Origin: Pseudomonas protegens CHA0
GTDB lineage: Bacteria; Pseudomonadota; Gammaproteobacteria; Pseudomonadales; Pseudomonadaceae
Reading direction: 5' to 3'
Length of the DNA stretch: 64,000 nucleotides
NCBI RefSeq assembly: GCF_000397205.1
Contig: NC_021237.1
Coordinates: 3,535,001-3,599,000, forward strand
Shown: positions 60,705 to 64,000 of the stretch, one piece after another
Layout of the letters: each line of letters starts with the position of its first letter
Numbering within the stretch: position 1 is the first letter of the stretch
Program-made: the position numbers and the translations under genes
Notes under the pieces: model-generated
The model's input: the letters and a program-made list of their open reading frames with translations, nothing else
Told to the model about the DNA's origin: nothing
Databases searched by the model: none

Positions 60705-63700
60705 ATGAAAGAAAGCAGCACCTTGCTGCAGAACCTGGCTCGCAGCTTGCCCCGATTGAACATGGGCATACTGCTGGGCCTGGCGCTGCTGCTGTTCGCC
60801 ACCCTGTACTGGACCCTCGAGCGTCTGTTCGATGAACAGAACAGCAACGTGCGCTTACATTTCGCCCAACTGATGGAGAACATCCAGGAGCAGGAGCTGT
60901 TTCTCAAACGCCTGGCCGCGCGCCATTCGATCGACGCTCTGAGCCTCGACGCCCCTCATCACCTGAACCTGCAAGCCTTCCCGCCCACCGCAGGCCAGCA
61001 ATCCCCCTTCGCAACGCCCTTCAGCCTGAGCTTGTACCCCCAACAGCCGGCGGCCGGCGAGCTGCCCAGGGTGTTCGCCCTGGAGCTACAACTGTCGAGC
61101 TTCTACAGCGCCTTCTGGTCAGGCTCGCAGCATGTCGCTCCGCGAACCTTTGTGTTCAACACCTTCGGCCATTTCGACATCAGCCACCCCGGGGAAAACA
61201 CCACGCCCGACACCAAGGTGGCAGACCAGGTGCTGCACCAGCAGCTCGTGAAGAGCGACGGCATTGCCGACCACCAGATCCATTGGCAACAGTACAGGCC
61301 GCCCGCGTCGGAAGCTCTACCGACCAGGTTCCTCGCGTACACCAACCTGCATGAGCCGGCTCCACTGCTGGATGTCCAGGGAGGCAACGACTGGAGCGTG
61401 GTCGCGTCACTGCTGAGCCTGGATGACCTCGATTACCTCGAGCACACCAGACACTGGTCGATCTACGACGACTTCACCCTCATCGAGCCTTCCGGCACCG
61501 CCCTCACCGGCGACCCGGCGCCTGCCGACGTGCTGGGTGAAGGCCTCAACTTCGGCCTACAGGGGATGATCGTCAAGGTGACCAGCCAGACTCCGCAGTT
61601 GTGGACCGGGCTCTATGCCATCAGCTACAGGAACTACCTCGACTACGCGCTGTGGGCCATGCTGAGCCTGCTGGCCCTCGGGGTAGGCAGCATCGCCTGC
61701 GGCTGGGCCGCCAGCCGCTGGTACCGCAACAAGGTGGTGGTCCCGGCACAACGGGCGCAGCAATGCCTCAATGAAAGCGAAGACTTCAACCGTGTGGTCA
61801 TCGACACCGTTCCCTCGGGGCTATGCGTGGTGAGCCGCGACAACCTCCAGGTTATCCTGCAGAACCGTCAGGCCGAGCAATGGCAAGGCACGGCGCAACT
61901 GCTGTCTCGGCTGGCCCAGGACCGCAGCCTGATCGACGGCGGCGAAACCAGCCTCGACATCGACGGGCGCTATCTGCAGGTAGAGTTCGTCTCGACCCGC
62001 TACCAACGCCAGGATGTGCTGGTGTGTGCCTTCAACGATGTCACCCGGCATGTGGAAGATGCCAAGGCGCTGGACCGGGCCAGGCGCTCGGCGGACGCCG
62101 CCAATACCGCCAAGACCCTGTTCCTGGCCACCATGAGCCATGAAATCCGCACCCCGTTGTACGGCGTGCTCGGCACCCTGGAACTGCTAGGCCTGACCCA
62201 CCTGGACAGCCGCCAGAGCGACTACCTGCAGACCATCCAGCGCTCGTCCAGCACCCTGTTCCAATTGATCAGCGACGTGCTCGACGTCTCCAGGATCGAG
62301 GCCGGGCAAATGAGCATCGATCCGCTGGAGTTCTGTCCGCTGGACATGCTGGAGGATGTCTTGCACACCCACGCTGGCTCTGCCCAGCGGCGCGGCCTGT
62401 TGCTCTATGCCTGCATCGACCCCAACCTGCCGGACCTGTTGCTGGGGGACGCCGCGCGAATCAGCCAGATTCTCAACAACCTGCTGAGCAATGCGATCAA
62501 GTTCACCGACAGCGGCCGGGTGGTGTTGCGGGTCCGGGTGCTGGAGTTGCGCGACCAGCAAGCCCGTATCGAATGGCAGGTCACCGATACCGGGATCGGC
62601 ATTTCAGCCCAGCAGCAACCCCAGCTGTTCGTCCCCTTCTTCCAGGTACGCGACGCCTCCAACGAAGCCGGGGCCGGCCTCGGGCTGGCGATCTGCGAGC
62701 GCCTGTGCCAGATGATGGGTGGGCAGATGCAGGTGACCAGCGAGCCGGGGCTGGGCAGTAGTTTCTCTTTGCGCCTGACGCTGCGCTGCCTGCCAGGAGG
62801 GCTGCCGCCATTGCTGCCATGGCCCGAAGGTGCGCCAGTGTATGTCCGGGCTCCGGTGCCGGAGTTGCTGAAAAACACCTGTGACTGGCTCGGCCGCCTG
62901 GGAGTGCCGGCCTATCCGGCCCCCCTCGGCTGGAACGACGAGCCGCAGACTGGCGTGCTCATCGACATGCTGCCCCGGGATGGCCTGGCCTCCTGGCCTG
63001 GCCCATGCGTCAGTGCCGTCTCCGGGGGCCGTAGTGGCCGCCTGCCGCAGGCCACCTCCTGGCAAGTCGACGCCCACGATATTCGCGCCATCGCCCAGGC
63101 CGCGGTGCTGGCCCACCAGGGCCTGCCCCTGTGTCAGACACAGCAGAGAGCCGGCCGCATGGGCCAACTGAACCTGCGCATCCTGGTGGCCAAACATAGC
63201 CCGATCAACCAGGCAATCATCAAGGAACAACTGCAGGCCCTGGGCTGCCAGGTGACTCTGTCGGCCAATGGCAAGCAGGCCCTGGAACACTGGCAGCCAC
63301 AGCGCTTCGACATCGTGATCACCGACGTCAATATGCCACTCATGAACGGCTACGAGTTGGCGCGGGAGCTGCGTCGCCGCGACTCGCAACTGCCGATCAT
63401 CGGTGTCACCGCCAACGCATTGCGCGAGGAAGGCATCCGCTGCCTCGCCGCCGGCATGAACACCTGGATAGTCAAACCCATGAACCTGCAGACCCTGCGG
63501 GGGCATCTGTCGAAGTTGTGCCCCACCAGCACCGCGACCGCAGCGCCCAGCATTCCGCCGGCCGCACCGTCCCGGCCTCCCCCCGACACAGCGCAAGGCG
63601 ACCGGATTCAAGTCACCGAGAAAATGCGCCCGCTGTTTCTCAGTACCATGCACGAGGATCTGCGGCGGCTGGCCGAGGCGCTGGACAGCGGCGCCGGCAA

Positions 63701-63884
63701 GATCGCCGCCGCACGACTGCACAGCATCGCCGGCGCCATGGGGGCGGTGCAGGCAGCCCCACTGGCCAAGGCGTGCGCCGAACTGGAGTGCCGATTGCTG
63801 GAAGGTGCTCTGACTGCGGATTTGCAAGCCCAGGCCAGGCAACTGATGCAACGCTTGTCCAGACTCCTGTTGCCCCTTGAATAA
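60705..63884 (+). CDS. Hybrid sensor histidine kinase with HPt domain, RcsC-like, kinase 2
   Basis: A 1059-residue inner-membrane kinase. Two membrane helices (about 20-40 and 308-332) enclose a periplasmic sensor of about 265 residues. HisKA has His479 (ATMSHEIRTPLYG), then HATPase (NLLSNAIKFTD, GAGLGLAIC), a receiver with Asp874 (VVITDVNMP, read as IVITDVNMP), and a C-terminal HPt with His1006 in RLHSIAGAMG. It is similar to kinase 1 in the core but has an unrelated-looking sensor. It could relay to the response regulator starting at 63959 and accept phosphate from kinase 1. A GTG 18 bases upstream (60687) is another possible start. Confidence 0.86.
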   Translation: MKESSTLLQNLARSLPRLNMGILLGLALLLFATLYWTLERLFDEQNSNVRLHFAQLMENIQEQELFLKRLAARHSIDALSLDAPHHLNLQAFPPTAGQQSPFATPFSLSLYPQQPAAGELPRVFALELQLSSFYSAFWSGSQHVAPRTFVFNTFGHFDISHPGENTTPDTKVADQVLHQQLVKSDGIADHQIHWQQYRPPASEALPTRFLAYTNLHEPAPLLDVQGGNDWSVVASLLSLDDLDYLEHTRHWSIYDDFTLIEPSGTALTGDPAPADVLGEGLNFGLQGMIVKVTSQTPQLWTGLYAISYRNYLDYALWAMLSLLALGVGSIACGWAASRWYRNKVVVPAQRAQQCLNESEDFNRVVIDTVPSGLCVVSRDNLQVILQNRQAEQWQGTAQLLSRLAQDRSLIDGGETSLDIDGRYLQVEFVSTRYQRQDVLVCAFNDVTRHVEDAKALDRARRSADAANTAKTLFLATMSHEIRTPLYGVLGTLELLGLTHLDSRQSDYLQTIQRSSSTLFQLISDVLDVSRIEAGQMSIDPLEFCPLDMLEDVLHTHAGSAQRRGLLLYACIDPNLPDLLLGDAARISQILNNLLSNAIKFTDSGRVVLRVRVLELRDQQARIEWQVTDTGIGISAQQQPQLFVPFFQVRDASNEAGAGLGLAICERLCQMMGGQMQVTSEPGLGSSFSLRLTLRCLPGGLPPLLPWPEGAPVYVRAPVPELLKNTCDWLGRLGVPAYPAPLGWNDEPQTGVLIDMLPRDGLASWPGPCVSAVSGGRSGRLPQATSWQVDAHDIRAIAQAAVLAHQGLPLCQTQQRAGRMGQLNLRILVAKHSPINQAIIKEQLQALGCQVTLSANGKQALEHWQPQRFDIVITDVNMPLMNGYELARELRRRDSQLPIIGVTANALREEGIRCLAAGMNTWIVKPMNLQTLRGHLSKLCPTSTATAAPSIPPAAPSRPPPDTAQGDRIQVTEKMRPLFLSTMHEDLRRLAEALDSGAGKIAAARLHSIAGAMGAVQAAPLAKACAELECRLLEGALTADLQAQARQLMQRLSRLLLPLE

Positions 63885-63958
63885 TGGCCTGCTGGGTTTA
63901 ATGTACCGACGGTCCCTAGCTCCTTTACTAAATTGCGTATTGCAAGGGTGTGTTTGCC

Positions 63959-64000
63959 ATGGAAAAACTGAAAGTAGTCATCGCTGACGATCACCCTATC
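63959..64000 (+). CDS. LuxR/NarL-type response regulator, N-terminus only
   Basis: The last 42 bases code MEKLKVVIADDHPI, the start of a receiver domain with the acidic pair Asp-Asp at positions 10-11, in the style of NarL/FixJ regulators (RcsB, RocA1). The window ends here, so the DNA-binding domain cannot be checked. It follows kinase 2 by 74 bases. By position it corresponds to rcsB in the pvrSR-rcsCB locus. Confidence 0.75.
   Translation, partial: MEKLKVVIADDHPI

Overview
The window is chromosomal DNA of a GC-rich gammaproteobacterium, almost certainly a Pseudomonas of the fluorescens group. The evidence is the gnd-zwf pair, the Pseudomonas-type glutaminase, CptA and MetQNI proteins, FecIR signalling, and many REP/REPIN repeats (GTAGGAGCYGGCTTGCC...) typical of that group. 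No tRNA, rRNA, CRISPR array, prophage or insertion sequence was seen. The species cannot be fixed from the sequence alone.

Layout. 1-3.1 kb: gnd and zwf (zwf runs off the left edge) and a small coiled-coil protein. 3.3-5.6 kb: a phosphoethanolamine transferase and a small secreted protein, each followed by a terminator. 5.9-9.7 kb: a metal-type two-component system meeting a chrA-acetyltransferase pair tail to tail. 9.8-12.3 kb: an AFG1/ZapE-like ATPase, a SnoaL-like protein and a WYL regulator. 12.5-16.6 kb: FecI/FecR and an IutA/ChtA-like ferric-hydroxamate receptor with two candidate Fur boxes. 16.8-19.8 kb: a purine permease, an LEA-type lipoprotein and glutaminase.

19.9-46 kb is the most interesting part: a large organosulfur island. 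It has a dipeptide-type ABC importer, two SsuD-like flavin monooxygenases, a DszC/SfnB-like flavoprotein, three proteins resembling the desulfinase DszB, a class II aldolase, a heterodimeric ABC exporter, two TonB-dependent receptors and an SsuB/SsuC-type importer without its own binding protein. I read five good sigma-54 (-24/-12) promoters here. Near them lie repeated 7-2-7 dyads of the form TGCTGCY-N2-RGCAGCA, spaced about 21 or 32 bp apart, which look like activator sites for one unidentified sigma-54 enhancer-binding protein. Together this suggests a co-regulated sulfur-scavenging pathway: uptake, flavin-dependent oxygenation and C-S cleavage, then desulfination to sulfite. The substrate and the activator are unknown.

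46-56.4 kb continues the sulfur theme. A second SsuABC-like importer lies with an acyl-CoA-dehydrogenase-like oxidoreductase and an AhpD-like protein, divergent from an AraC regulator. Then come metQNI with an isopenicillin-N-synthase-like dioxygenase and a molybdate-binding-type Mop protein, and an aldo/keto reductase.

56.6-64 kb: hybrid kinase, REC-EAL phosphodiesterase, second hybrid kinase with HPt, and the first 14 codons of a LuxR-type response regulator. This order matches the pvrS-pvrR-rcsC-rcsB locus that controls Cup fimbriae in P. aeruginosa PA14.
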